Shown here: piece after piece, positions 55,932 to 64,000 of the stretch
Layout: the number at the start of each line of letters is the position of its first letter
Numbering within the stretch: position 1 is the first letter of the stretch
Assembly (NCBI GenBank): GCA_963799925.1
Contig: CAWCYZ010000002.1
Location: 868,001-932,000, forward strand
DNA: 64,000 nucleotides
Source of the DNA: DATBQN01 sp963799925
GTDB taxonomy: Bacteria > Acidobacteriota > Thermoanaerobaculia > Multivoradales > UBA5704
Reading direction: 5' to 3'
Notes under the pieces: model-generated
What the model saw: the letters and a program-made list of their open reading frames with translations, nothing else
Told to the model about the DNA's origin: nothing
Database searches by the model: none
Made by a program: the position numbers and the translations under genes

Positions 55932-58427
55932 CTATCCGCGCAGCACCCGCGCCGGATCGGTCCTCGCGGCGCGGAGGGCGGGGCCGAGGCAGGCGAGGAC
56001 GGCGATGGCCGAGAGCGCCAGGGCGACGGCCGAGAGGGTCAGCGGATCGGTGGCGGCGACGGCGAAGAGGAGGCTCCGCACCAGCCGGCCGCAGGCGACC
56101 GCGGCGGCCATCCCGGCGGTGAGGCCGAGTGCGACCGGGCGCAGACCGTTGGCGAAGATCAGCCGCACCACCTGCGCCAGGCGCGCCCCCAGCGCGAGGC
56201 GGACGCCGATCTCGTGGCGACGCTGCGCGACGGAGAAGGAGACGACGCCGTAGATCCCGAGCATCGCGAGCAGCAGGGCGGAGAGCGCGAAGCCGGCCGC
56301 CAACTGCATCTGGAAGCGGCGCTGCGCGACCGCGGCGGCGACGACATCGGCCAGGGTGCGCATCGGCGGCACCGAGATGGCGGGATCGATCGCGGCGATG
56401 CGCCGGCCGAGCGCCGGCATCAGCGCCGCGGGAGCGAGCGCGGTGCGGATGACGAGCGAGCCGGCGCGCGGCCCGTAGGCCGCATAGGGAACGTAGGCGA
56501 CGAGCGTCGGGGCCTGATCGAGCCGGCCGTTGTGCACGTCGGCGACGACCCCGACCACCTCGACCCGCTTCACCCCCGAGCCGGTGGTGAACCCCCTGCC
56601 GAGCGGGCTGCGCCCCGGCCACAGCCTGGCCGCGAGCTGCGCCGAGACGATGGCGACGGCGCGCGCCCGGTCGCCGGCCGCGAAGTCGCGGCCGGCGAGC
56701 CGCGGGATGCCGAGGGTGGAGAAATAGCCCGGGCTGACGAAGCGGACGTTGATCAGCACCCGCTCCCTCTGGGAGGGGTCGAGCGCGCTCTCGTCGACGG
56801 GGTCGAGCTCGACGCCGTTGACCTGCGACTCGCCCTCGAGCGGCAGCTTCGAGACGAAGGCGGCGGAGCGCACGCCGGGCAAGCTCCGCACCTGCTCGAG
56901 GACGCGGTCGAAGAAGGCGCTCTCTGCCGCCGGCGTCGAGTAGCGGGCGCCGGGGAGGGCCAGGTCGACGGCGATGGCGCGCTCGGCGTGGAAGCCCCGG
57001 TCCACCCCGAGGACGCGCCAGAGGCTGTGGATGAGGAGCCCGGCGAGCACCAGCAGCATGGCGGAGAGCGCCACCTCGGAGCCGACGAGGAGCTCGCGCA
57101 GGCGCAGGGTGCGGCGGCTCGCGGTGGCCGTGCCGCCGCCGACGGCGCGGAGCGTCGTCTGCAGGTCGTGACGCGCCACCTTGAGCGCCGGCGAGAGGCC
57201 GGAGAGCCAGGCGCAGGCGACCGCCAACGCGAAGGCGAAGAGCAGCACGCCGCCGTCGACTTTAACCTCCTCCAGGCGCGGGATGTCGACCGGGGCCGCG
57301 GCGACGAAGAGGCGCAGAGCCGCCGTCGCCGCGAGGACCCCGAGCGCTCCCCCCGCCACCGAGAGGAGCAGCGTCTCGGTGAGAACCTGCTGGACGAGCG
57401 CCGCCGGCGAGGCGCCGAGGGCGGCGCGGATGCCGAGCTCCCGCTCGCGCGCGCTCGCCCGCGCCAGGATCAGGTTCGCCAGGTTGGCGCAGACGATGAG
57501 GAGCAGAAGGCCGACCGCGGCGAGGAGGGCGTAGAGGCCGGTCGCGACGGAGCTCGCCAGCGTCTCCTGCAGCGGCGCCAGCCGCACGTGGAGCCCGGCG
57601 CCGACCTCCGGCTGCTGGCGGACGATGGCGCCCTCGAGGGCGTCGAGCTCGGCTCGCGCCTGGGCGGGCGAGACGCCAGGGCCGAGGCGGCCGCAAACTG
57701 CGTAGTCGTAGTCGCCGCCCCAGCCTTCGATGACCTCCCCCAGCGGCCGGAAGACCTCCGTCCGCTCGCCCAGCGGCTGCAGCGGCCCGAGGTCGTCGCG
57801 GCGCGGGAAGCGGAACGATGGCGGCAGCACGCCGACGACGGTGTGCGGCACGCCGTCGAGGTCGATGGCGCGGCCGACGAGCTGCCGCGAGGCTCCGAAG
57901 CGCCGGCGCCAGAGGTGGTCGGTGATGACGACGACACGGCTCCGCCCGGGCTCCTCCTCCTCGGGGAGGAACGAGCGCCCGAGCTGCGGCCTGACGCCGA
58001 GGAGCGGGAAGAGGCCGGCCGAGACCTTCGCCGCGTCGAGGAGCTGCGGCTCGCCGGCGCCGGTCAGGGTGGCGGCGAAGTGCTCGAAGGCGGCGAGGCC
58101 GGCGAAGGAGCGCGCATGGCGCTGCCAGAACCGGAAGTGCTGGATGTTGACCGGCACCGCCGGATAGACGTGCTCGAGGACCGGCACCACCTCGCGAACG
58201 AAGACCAGCCGCTCGGGCTGGCGGTAGGCGAGCGGCTGGAGGACGACGGCGTCGACCAGCGAGAAGATCGCCGTCGCCGCGCCGATCCCCAGGGCGAGGG
58301 AGAGGACGGCGATGGCGGTGAAGAGAGGGTCGCGGGCGAAGCCGCGGAGGGCATGGCGGAGGTCCCGCGACCAGCGCTCCAGCCCGCGCCACCAGGTCGG
58401 CCCCGCGGCTCCGGGCGGCTTCGGCAA
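55932..58427 (-). CDS. ADOP-family (MacB/FtsX-like) ABC transporter permease
   Basis: An 831-residue Acidobacterial duplicated orphan permease. The N-terminal 'WSRDLRHALRGFARDPLFTA' and 'LALGIGAATAIFSLVDAVVL' start the first MacB-PCD half. A large periplasmic domain follows, then helices, the second half starting 'ALSAMLLVLAGLLIHSLWRV', and the last helices with 'GIYGVVSFSVAQRRHEIGVR', ending 'RTDPARVLRG'. About eight membrane helices. No ATPase gene is adjacent, as is usual for the group. The frame opens at a TTG at 58427; the exact start is uncertain. Confidence 0.88.
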   Translation of the reverse strand: MPKPPGAAGPTWWRGLERWSRDLRHALRGFARDPLFTAIAVLSLALGIGAATAIFSLVDAVVLQPLAYRQPERLVFVREVVPVLEHVYPAVPVNIQHFRFWQRHARSFAGLAAFEHFAATLTGAGEPQLLDAAKVSAGLFPLLGVRPQLGRSFLPEEEEPGRSRVVVITDHLWRRRFGASRQLVGRAIDLDGVPHTVVGVLPPSFRFPRRDDLGPLQPLGERTEVFRPLGEVIEGWGGDYDYAVCGRLGPGVSPAQARAELDALEGAIVRQQPEVGAGLHVRLAPLQETLASSVATGLYALLAAVGLLLLIVCANLANLILARASARERELGIRAALGASPAALVQQVLTETLLLSVAGGALGVLAATAALRLFVAAAPVDIPRLEEVKVDGGVLLFAFALAVACAWLSGLSPALKVARHDLQTTLRAVGGGTATASRRTLRLRELLVGSEVALSAMLLVLAGLLIHSLWRVLGVDRGFHAERAIAVDLALPGARYSTPAAESAFFDRVLEQVRSLPGVRSAAFVSKLPLEGESQVNGVELDPVDESALDPSQRERVLINVRFVSPGYFSTLGIPRLAGRDFAAGDRARAVAIVSAQLAARLWPGRSPLGRGFTTGSGVKRVEVVGVVADVHNGRLDQAPTLVAYVPYAAYGPRAGSLVIRTALAPAALMPALGRRIAAIDPAISVPPMRTLADVVAAAVAQRRFQMQLAAGFALSALLLAMLGIYGVVSFSVAQRRHEIGVRLALGARLAQVVRLIFANGLRPVALGLTAGMAAAVACGRLVRSLLFAVAATDPLTLSAVALALSAIAVLACLGPALRAARTDPARVLRG

Positions 58428-58589
58428 GCCGGGCGAGATGGATCGGATCGCGCACCCCCTTCCAGGGCAGATCGTACGCCGCGGGCGCCGGAAGGTTTCG
58501 CCGCCTGGCCGGCCGCCGGCTTCGTGACGAGTAGCTCCCCGGCGCCGGGCTCTCCTCCCGATCCCCTTTCTGTACCGGCGTCCAGCGCT
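58428..58589. other. Spacer with a degraded copy of the 55.47-kb terminator region
   Basis: Short GC-rich spacer with no gene. At about 58528-58575 GTAGCTCCCCGGCGCCGGG and CTCTCCTCCCGATCCCCTTT align with the terminator region at 55463-55503, but the second arm is mutated, so it no longer pairs well. Confidence 0.4.
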
Positions 58590-59344
58590 TTACTCGTGGC
58601 TGGCATCCTTCGCGTCCATCAGCCCTCGTGCCAGGCGAATCGCATCATGGAGCTTCTCTTCCAGCAGCTTGCGGGGGATTTGTTCAAGCCAGTAGGACGC
58701 GACACGGATGCCGCTCTTTTCCAGCTCGAGCAGCTCGACCGTCTCTCGCTTCTTACCCGCGCACAGGATGAGGCCGACGGGAGGTTCCTCATATGGCTGC
58801 GAATCGTGCTTTTCGAGCCAACGCAGGTAGAGCTCCATCTGCCCCTTATCGGACGGCTGGAAATCACCGAGCTTGAGCTCGATCGCGACGAGATCTCCGC
58901 GTAGAAGTCCCGCTTGAGCGAATCGTCAATGTAGATGAGACGCTTGAAGTGTGTCCAACCCAATTGTCTCCGCAGTGCGGAGACAATCCCCTCGTCATCA
59001 AAGACCTCGGCAAAGCGGATCATGTGCCAAAGACTCTTGTCCGAGAATCCACGGCCGAACTCCGCACTCAATTGTCTCCCCACTGCGGAGACAATCCGCC
59101 GTCCGTAGTCGGCGCGCCTGGATCTGACGATGCTCCCCCGTAGGCGCTTCCCGACCATCCAGTGGAGGGCGACCAGCTCCTCGTTAACTTGGTTCGCCGC
59201 GCGCTCGCGCGCAGCTATGATCAGGGTGCGGAGCTCGCGAAGCAGCCCTTTCGTGGGCCGGGCTGAGGCGCTGCGCCCAGACAATGCCTTATCCACTCCT
59301 CCAACTCTAAGCGATTCGGCCACCGCCGGGCTTCGTGCTAACAT
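58590..59344 (-). pseudogene. DUF1016 (YhcG-like) nuclease gene with internal deletion
   Basis: The N-terminal part from ATG 59344 carries the DUF1016_N domain ('NEELVALHWMVGKRL', 'GRGFSDKSLWHMIRFAEVF', 'LGWTHFKRLIYIDDSLKRDF'). At about 58895 the sequence jumps straight to the C-terminal PDDEXK part ('LVAIELKLGDFQPSDKGQME', 'LYLRWLEKHD') in another frame. In intact relatives about 100-130 residues, including the first catalytic Asp, lie between these points. The deletion and frame shift make it non-functional, although the ExK pair (ELK) remains. The C-terminal fragment alone could still be translated from 58838. Confidence 0.8.
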
Positions 59345-59391
59345 TCGGTAGTTTCCATGGTTGCGGGCTCGTCCCCGCAGGAGGTATTCGC

Positions 59392-59931
59392 ATGGTCCGC
59401 GCGCGTGTCCGGATCGCCTCGGGAATGGTCCCGGCGCTGGTCCTCCTCGTCGCCCTGCTCGGCGCCACCGCTCTGCCCGCCGGCGCCGCCGTCTTCCACG
59501 TCACGCTCACCAACGGCACCGTGATCGACAGCCTGTACGAGCCGCAGGAGGCGAGCTGGGACCGCGGCATGGTGCTGGTGCTGACCGACGCCGGCAACTG
59601 GACCGGGGTCAAGAAGGCGGATCTCGCCACCGTCTCCTCGGAGATCGCGACGCGCGGCTTCGGCGTCGCCATCAACGCCACCACGATCTCGCTGGGCGAC
59701 GCGCCGAACGACCTGCCGGTGCCCAACAAGGACGTCGCGACCGCGCAGCAGCAGGTGCTGCAGAACCTCCTGCAGCAGCAGCAGCCGAAGCCGAACTACA
59801 CCATCGAGCAGGGCGTCCAGACCGAGGGCACGCAGGGCATCCCGTCGAGCTTCATCTCGCCCTACGCGCAGGGCGGTCCGAGCGCCATCACGCCGGTCGT
59901 CGTCCCGCCGCCGACGCCTCCCCAGCATTAG
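59392..59931 (+). CDS. Secreted hypothetical protein
   Basis: A 179-residue protein with a signal peptide (about 10-33, ending in AGA). The mature part begins 'VFHVTLTNGTVIDSLYEPQE' and has 'MVLVLTDAGNWTGVKKADL', a small beta domain, then a Gln-rich stretch and a Pro-rich C-terminus. ATG 59392 has AGGAGG eight bases upstream and is preferred over the longer frame from 59335. It is followed by its own hairpin terminator. No catalytic motif; probably a periplasmic or surface protein. Family not recognised. Confidence 0.7.
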   Translation: MVRARVRIASGMVPALVLLVALLGATALPAGAAVFHVTLTNGTVIDSLYEPQEASWDRGMVLVLTDAGNWTGVKKADLATVSSEIATRGFGVAINATTISLGDAPNDLPVPNKDVATAQQQVLQNLLQQQQPKPNYTIEQGVQTEGTQGIPSSFISPYAQGGPSAITPVVVPPPTPPQH

Positions 59932-59944
59932 ACTTGGGAATCGC

Positions 59945-59973
59945 CGCCGCCCGCGCCGCGGGCGGCGTTCTTT
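59945..59973 (+). terminator. Rho-independent terminator
   Basis: Perfect 11-bp stem CGCCGCCCGCG / CGCGGGCGGCG (59945-59955, 59957-59967) with a one-base centre, followed by TTCTTT. It ends transcription of the secreted-protein gene just before the riboswitch. Confidence 0.7.
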
Positions 59974-59999
59974 GACAACCCGACGGAGCGGTGACTTGG

Positions 60000-60182
60000 C
60001 GGCCCCGAAGCCCTGGGGCCCCAGTCGAAGAGGGAAGCCGGTGGAAAACCGGCGCGGCCCCCGCCACTGTAACCGGGTACGAAACCGGAAGATCGCCACT
60101 GCCTGGGCGGATCACACGCTGTGTGGTTGCCCCGGTGGGAAGGTCCGGGAGTAGGGAGATCCGGAAGCCAGGAGACCTGCCG
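60000..60182 (+). promoter_or_regulatory. Cobalamin (adenosylcobalamin) riboswitch aptamer
   Basis: All hallmark blocks are in order: GGGAAGCCGGTGGAAAACCGG (60031 onward), the B12 box GCCACTG (60063-60069) and the closing block GAAGCCAGGAGACCTGCC (60164-60181). The 5' boundary is approximate. It precedes btuB by 96 bases and so controls the whole btuBFDC operon. Confidence 0.95.
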
Positions 60183-60221
60183 TTCCGTCCGACTCCGCCC
60201 GCGGGGCGCGGGAGACGGGTG

Positions 60222-60278
60222 TCGGTGCTCCGCGCCAGCCTCCCTCTTCCCGTCCCACGGACGGGAAAGGAGCACCGA
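60222..60278 (+). promoter_or_regulatory. Riboswitch expression platform sequestering the btuB ribosome site
   Basis: TCGGTGCTCC (60222-60231) is perfectly complementary to GGAGCACCGA (60269-60278), which holds the btuB ribosome site and the A of its ATG. A nested hairpin TTCCCGTCC-CAC-GGACGGGAA (60247-60267) lies between. No T-run follows, so regulation is probably at translation. Confidence 0.75.
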
Positions 60279-62122
60279 TGCGCCAGATCCTTCTGGTGGC
60301 CGCCATCCTCGGGGGTTGGATGCCGGTCCTCGCCCAGGACAACCCGCCGCAACCCGCCGCCCCGGCCGCGCCCCCGGCCAGCCCGCCGGCCTTCCACGAC
60401 ACCATCGTCGTCACCGCCGGGCTCGCCCCCGAGGCCGTTGTGGCGAGCCCCGGCGCGGTCACCGTCATCGACCGGCAGGAGATCGAGGCCCGGCAGTCGG
60501 AGAGCCTCTCCGACCTCATCGCCGTCGTCCCCGGCATGACCGTCACCCAGGCCGGCTCGCCCGGCCAGCAGACCTCCGTCTTCCTGCGCGGCGCCGACTC
60601 CGACCAGACGCTCCTCTTGTGGAACGGCATCGAGCTCAACGACCCCTTCTTCGGCGGCGCCAACTGGCAGCTCGTGCCGAGCGAGGGGATCGAGCGGATC
60701 GAGGTGCTGCGCGGGCCGGGGAGCGCGATCTACGGCAGCAACGCGGTGGGCGGCGTGGTGCAGGTGATCACCGGCCGCGAGCGCGGCACGACGGTGCGCC
60801 TCGAAGGGGGCGAGCACGGCTACGCGCGCGGCAGCGCCGTCGCCGGCTTCGACTCGGGGCCCGTCCACTTCGACCTCGCCGGCCACCTGCGGGGCGGCGA
60901 AGGCGAGTTCGCCAACGACCGCTACACGAGCGACGACCTCTCGGCGCGCGCCACCTGGAACCTGGCGCCGGCGACGAGCCTGGGGCTGCTCGCCCGCGCC
61001 GACGACGCGGAGACCGGCATCCCGTTCTCCTCCGGCGTGCCCACCTTCGACCGCCGGATCTCGTGGCACGAACGCGAGGTCGCCGTGCCGTTCCGCGCCG
61101 AGCGCGGCCCCTGGGAGGTCGACGCCCAGCTCTCCGACTTCCGGCTGACCAGCGCCTACCGCGACCCCGCCGACCCCGGCGGCTTCACCGCCTCGGACAC
61201 CGACGCCGCGGCGCTCCGCGGGCGGACGGTCGCCGCCTACCGCGCCAGCGACGACCTCCGCCTCGCCGCCGGCGCCGAGGGCGAGCGCCTCGAGGTCACC
61301 GAGGGCTCGAACTTCGGCAGCGACCTCGCCGGCCGGCGCCAGCGCACCTGGGCGGCCTTCGGCGAGGCCGGCTACGAGCTCGGCCAGGTGCACTTGGAAG
61401 GGGGCCTGCGCCGCGACCAGAACGACGTCTACGGCGGGCAGACGAGCCTGCGCCTGGGCGGCGTCGCCCGCCTCTCGCGCACGACTCGCCTGCGCGCCAG
61501 CTACGGCGAGGCCTTCCGGGCGCCCTTCCTGGGCGAGCTGTACTTCCCGGGCAGCGGCAACCCCGACCTCCGGCCGGAGACCAGCGCCAGCGCCGAGCTG
61601 GGGCTGGAGCAGGACGCCGGCCCCTTCCGCTTCGGCCTCACCGGCTTCGCGGCGCGGCAGCGCAACCTCATCGACTTCGACTTCGCGACCTCCCGCGACG
61701 TCAACATCGGCCGCTCGCAGAGCCGCGGGGTGGAGGGCGAGGTGACTCTGCGCCGCCGCGGCCTCTTCGTGCGCGCCAACGCGACCTACCTCGACACCGA
61801 GGACCGCGCCACCGGCCTCGCCCTCGAGCGCCGGCCGCGCCAGAGCGCCAACCTGGTGGTGATGCTGACGCCCGGCGGCCGCTGGACGCTCGCCTGGACC
61901 GAGCGCTACGTCGGCGCGCGCCCGGACGTCGACCCGGTCACCTTCGGGCGGCGGACGAACCCCGGCTACCTGCGGACCGACCTCGCGGCGTCCTACGCCG
62001 TCCGGCCGTGGCTCTCGCCCTACGCGCGGGTCGACAACCTGACCGATCGCCGGTATGCCGAGGCGCTCGGCTTCCCGGCGCCCGGACGGACGGTCGCCGG
62101 CGGCGTGGCGGTCCGCTTCTGA
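60278..62122 (+). CDS. btuB: TonB-dependent vitamin B12 receptor
   Basis: A 614-residue outer-membrane transporter. Signal peptide about 1-19; TonB box region 'DTIVVTAG' at about 41-48; plug domain (about 55-165) with 'LIAVVPGMTVTQAG', 'VFLRGADSDQTLLLWNGIEL' and 'RGPGSAIYGSNAVGG'; then a 22-strand barrel ending in 'DNLTDRRYAEALGFPAPGRT' and a terminal Phe (AVRF). ATG 60278 has AAAGGAG seven bases upstream, which the riboswitch can hide. The B12 substrate is inferred from the riboswitch and the btuFDC genes that follow. Confidence 0.93.
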   Translation: MRQILLVAAILGGWMPVLAQDNPPQPAAPAAPPASPPAFHDTIVVTAGLAPEAVVASPGAVTVIDRQEIEARQSESLSDLIAVVPGMTVTQAGSPGQQTSVFLRGADSDQTLLLWNGIELNDPFFGGANWQLVPSEGIERIEVLRGPGSAIYGSNAVGGVVQVITGRERGTTVRLEGGEHGYARGSAVAGFDSGPVHFDLAGHLRGGEGEFANDRYTSDDLSARATWNLAPATSLGLLARADDAETGIPFSSGVPTFDRRISWHEREVAVPFRAERGPWEVDAQLSDFRLTSAYRDPADPGGFTASDTDAAALRGRTVAAYRASDDLRLAAGAEGERLEVTEGSNFGSDLAGRRQRTWAAFGEAGYELGQVHLEGGLRRDQNDVYGGQTSLRLGGVARLSRTTRLRASYGEAFRAPFLGELYFPGSGNPDLRPETSASAELGLEQDAGPFRFGLTGFAARQRNLIDFDFATSRDVNIGRSQSRGVEGEVTLRRRGLFVRANATYLDTEDRATGLALERRPRQSANLVVMLTPGGRWTLAWTERYVGARPDVDPVTFGRRTNPGYLRTDLAASYAVRPWLSPYARVDNLTDRRYAEALGFPAPGRTVAGGVAVRF

Positions 62123-63120
62123 TCCGGCCGCTTTCGACCCGGCGCGCCGCGGCGGCCGCCTCCCTGGCGGCGGCCTTCCTGGTGGCGGCGGCCTGCCTCC
62201 TCGCCGGCTGCCGGGCGGAGCGCGCCGGGGCGCCGCCGGCCGCGAGCCGCGCTCCGGCGCGCCTCGTCACCCTCGCCCCGAGCCTCACCGAGACGGCGTA
62301 CGCGCTCGGGCTCGGCGACCGGGTGGTCGGGGTGAGCGACTACAGCGCCTGGCCCCCCGAGGCGGCGGCGAAGACCCGCCTGGGCGGCCTCTTCAACCCC
62401 GACCTCGAGCGCATCGTCGGCTTGAAACCCGACCTCGCGCTCCTCCTCCCCTCGCAGCGCGACCTCGCCGCCAAGCTGGGGGCGCTCGGCATCGCCAGCC
62501 GCATCGTCCCCAGCGAGAGCCTGGCGGACGTCGAGCGCTCGTTCGTCGAGATCGGCGACTGCTGCGGCCGGGCGGCGGCCGGGCGCGAGCTCGCGGCGCG
62601 CTTCCACGCCGCGCTGGCGCCGCGCCGGGTGGCGGTGATCGGCTCCGGCGCCGGCGGCGGCAGCGGGGGCCGCCCGCTCGGCGTCCTCCTCGCCGTCGGG
62701 CGCGACCCCGGCCGGCTCGGCAACCTCCTCGCCGCCGGACCGGGCACCTTCCTCGACGAGCTGCTGGCGCGGCTGGGCGGCCGGAACGTCTTCGCCGACG
62801 CGCCGGTGCGCTACCCGCAGGTGGAGCTCGAGGAGGTCGTGGCGCGCGCCCCCGACGCCATCCTCGAGCTCGAGAACGACCCGCTGCCGGAGGCCCAGCA
62901 GCGCCGCCTCGTCGCCGACTGGCGGAGCCTGCCGCGGGTGCCGGCGGTCGCCCGCGGGCAGGTCTCGGTGATCGCCGGCAACTACGTGCTGATCCCCGGG
63001 CCGCGCCTCCCCCGCCTCTACGACGAGATGGCGGCGGCGCTCCGCCGCGCGGCGGCCGGGATGACGGGCGGGATGGCGGGCGGGATGGCAGGAGGAGCGT
63101 CGGGTAAGCTCGGCGGGTGA
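62119..63120 (+). CDS. btuF: Vitamin B12 periplasmic-binding lipoprotein
   Basis: About 333 residues, cluster A-type binding protein of the BtuF/FecB fold. Lipobox 'LLAGC' after a hydrophobic helix, then 'PARLVTLAPSLTETAYALGL', 'RVVGVSDYSAWPPEA', 'ERIVGLKPDLALLL' and 'RLPRLYDEMAAAL'. The tail has a Met-Thr/Ala-Gly-Gly repeat. No ATG or GTG stands before the signal peptide. A CTG at 62119 (overlapping the btuB stop as CTGA) is the only candidate; an indel in the first codons is possible. It lies between btuB and btuD. Confidence 0.85.
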   Translation: MIRPLSTRRAAAAASLAAAFLVAAACLLAGCRAERAGAPPAASRAPARLVTLAPSLTETAYALGLGDRVVGVSDYSAWPPEAAAKTRLGGLFNPDLERIVGLKPDLALLLPSQRDLAAKLGALGIASRIVPSESLADVERSFVEIGDCCGRAAAGRELAARFHAALAPRRVAVIGSGAGGGSGGRPLGVLLAVGRDPGRLGNLLAAGPGTFLDELLARLGGRNVFADAPVRYPQVELEEVVARAPDAILELENDPLPEAQQRRLVADWRSLPRVPAVARGQVSVIAGNYVLIPGPRLPRLYDEMAAALRRAAAGMTGGMAGGMAGGASGKLGG

Positions 63121-63903
63121 GCGCGCACGTCCTCACCGCCCGCGGCCTCGCCTGGCGCGCCGGCGGCCGCGACATCCTCGGGCCGCTCGACCTCGACGTC
63201 GTCGCCGGCGAGTGCCTGATGGTCGTCGGCCCCAACGGCGCCGGCAAGACGACGCTCCTGCGCTGCCTCTCGGGCCTGCTGCGCCCCTCGGCCGGCGAGA
63301 TCCGCCACCGCGGCCGCCCCTTCGCCGGGCTGGCGCGGCGCGAGCTGGCGCGCCACATCGCCTATGTGCCCCAGGTCCGCCCGGCGGCCGTGCCGCTGTC
63401 GGTCGAGGAGGTGGTCCTCCTCGGCCGCTACCCTTACCTCTCGGCGCTCCAGATGGCGCCCGCCGGCGCGCGACTTCGCGGCGGTCGAGGAGGCGCTGGC
63501 GCGGGTCGGCGTCGCCCACCTCCGGGCGCGGCCGCTCGACGAGCTCTCGGGCGGCGAGCGCCAGGCGGTCTACATCGCCGCCGCGCTCGCCCAGGAGTCC
63601 GAGGTGCTGGTGCTCGACGAGCCGACGACGCACCTCGACGCCCGCCACCAGCGCGACGTCGCGGCGCTCCTCCTCGACCTCAAGGCCGAGAGCGGGCGGA
63701 CGGTGATCGCGGCGACCCACGACCTGAACCTCGCCTCGCTCCTGGGCGACCGCCTGCTCGCCCTCTCCGCCGGCCGCGCCGCCGCCCTCGGGGCGCCCGC
63801 CGCGATCCTCGACGAGGCGGTCCTGGCGCGCCTCTTCGACACCCGCTTCGAGATCGTCCGCGGCGGCGAGCGGCCGGTCACCCTCCTCTCGCTCGCCCCA
63901 TGA
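63117..63903 (+). CDS. btuD: B12 ABC transporter ATP-binding protein (frame break near 63465)
   Basis: About 262 residues when joined. The first part has Walker A 'GPNGAGKTTLLRC' and Q-loop 'YVPQVRPA'. After one surplus base at about 63465, the second frame gives the signature 'LDELSGGERQAVYIAAALA', Walker B 'VLVLDEPTTHLD' and H-loop 'ATHDLNLASLLGD'. Every ATPase motif is present, so the break is probably a sequence error. GTG at 63117 overlaps the btuF stop (GTGA). Confidence 0.88.
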
Positions 63904-63938
63904 GACCCATGAGACCCATGAGACCCATGAACCGATGA
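63900..63938 (+). other. Tandem 9-bp ATGAGACCC repeat forming a 12-codon mini-ORF
   Basis: ATGAGACCC occurs three times in tandem (63900-63926), then ATGAACCGATGA. The mini-ORF MRPMRPMRPMNR starts on the btuD stop (ATGA at 63900) and its own TGA overlaps the btuC ATG (ATGA at 63935). It could couple translation of btuD to btuC or be a slippage-prone repeat. Confidence 0.5.
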
Positions 63939-64000
63939 TCGCGCGGACGCCGCTCGCGAGCCGCGGCTCGCGGCCCGACCCGCGGCTCGCCCTGGGCGTG
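63935..64000 (+). CDS. btuC: B12 transporter permease, N-terminal end (partial)
   Basis: Only 22 residues are in the window, starting MIARTPLASRGSRPDPR. The position, directly after btuD in a B12-riboswitch operon and coupled by ATGA, indicates the FecCD-type permease BtuC. The visible sequence is a charged cytoplasmic start with no membrane helix yet, so the call rests on context alone. Confidence 0.5.
   Translation, partial: MIARTPLASRGSRPDPRLALGV

Noticed and set aside
58955..59100. Two copies of an ATTGTCTCC...GGAGACAAT palindrome, about 110 bases apart, CRISPR- or operator-like
   Set aside because: Both lie in the DUF1016 coding frame and encode the similar family segments IVSALRRQL and IVSAVGRQL; natural protein repeats explain them.

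Overview
The window is very GC-rich (roughly 70% or more by eye), gene-dense chromosomal DNA from a diderm bacterium. It carries lipid A/Kdo genes (waaA, lpxK, an lpxL-type acyltransferase), a TamA/TamB pair, a TonB-dependent B12 receptor and a pilus or type II secretion platform. A large ADOP-type permease and a decayed copy of a 'FWFF...VKVLDG' secreted-protein domain fit Acidobacteriota, perhaps a Thermoanaerobaculia-like lineage. That placement is inference. No rRNA, tRNA or CRISPR array was seen.

Layout. 1-7.7 kb (minus strand): ECF sigma factor, putative anti-sigma factor, secretin-N-domain protein, pilC/gspF, pilB/gspE, pilM, pilN, pilO. 7.8-11.5 kb (plus): waaA, lpxK, lpxL-like, DUF2442. 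11.5-18 kb (minus): GT-C membrane protein, biotin carboxyl carrier, biotin carboxylase, YfhO-like membrane protein. 18-26.5 kb: surface-polysaccharide genes (DPPR-synthase-like UbiA protein, GT2, two paralogous polytopic GT-C proteins, GT4, methyltransferase) plus a MITE-like element with target-site duplication. 26.6-32.3 kb: TrpB2-like PLP enzyme, beta-RFAP synthase/ForT-family C-ribosyl synthase and archaeal-type NadM nucleotidylyltransferase on the plus strand, facing cinA-like and nadE on the minus strand. 32.4-38 kb (minus): PaaK-like adenylate-forming enzyme, a protein of about 19 four-residue Ser/Ala/Glu repeats, FAD-dependent halogenase-like enzyme, serine hydrolase, methyltransferase. 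38-42.7 kb (plus): second YfhO-like protein and an MsbA-type exporter. 42.7-46.7 kb: lower-GC island of broken genes, an IS1380 transposase remnant and an intact secreted Vps62-like protein. 46.8-53.9 kb (minus): tamB, tamA, yihY. 54-59.3 kb: uracil-DNA glycosylase, two small ORFs, an array of fourteen 21-bp palindromic repeats, an ADOP permease and a DUF1016 pseudogene. 59.4-64 kb: secreted protein, then a cobalamin riboswitch controlling btuB-btuF-btuD-btuC.

Many otherwise healthy genes carry one or two single-base frame breaks (about fifteen in 64 kb), often in G or C runs. Most look like uncorrected sequencing indels, and coordinates below span the whole inferred gene. The two most interesting items are the C-ribosylation/adenylylation cluster beside NAD genes (26.6-32.3 kb) and the helically phased palindrome array (55.5-55.8 kb).
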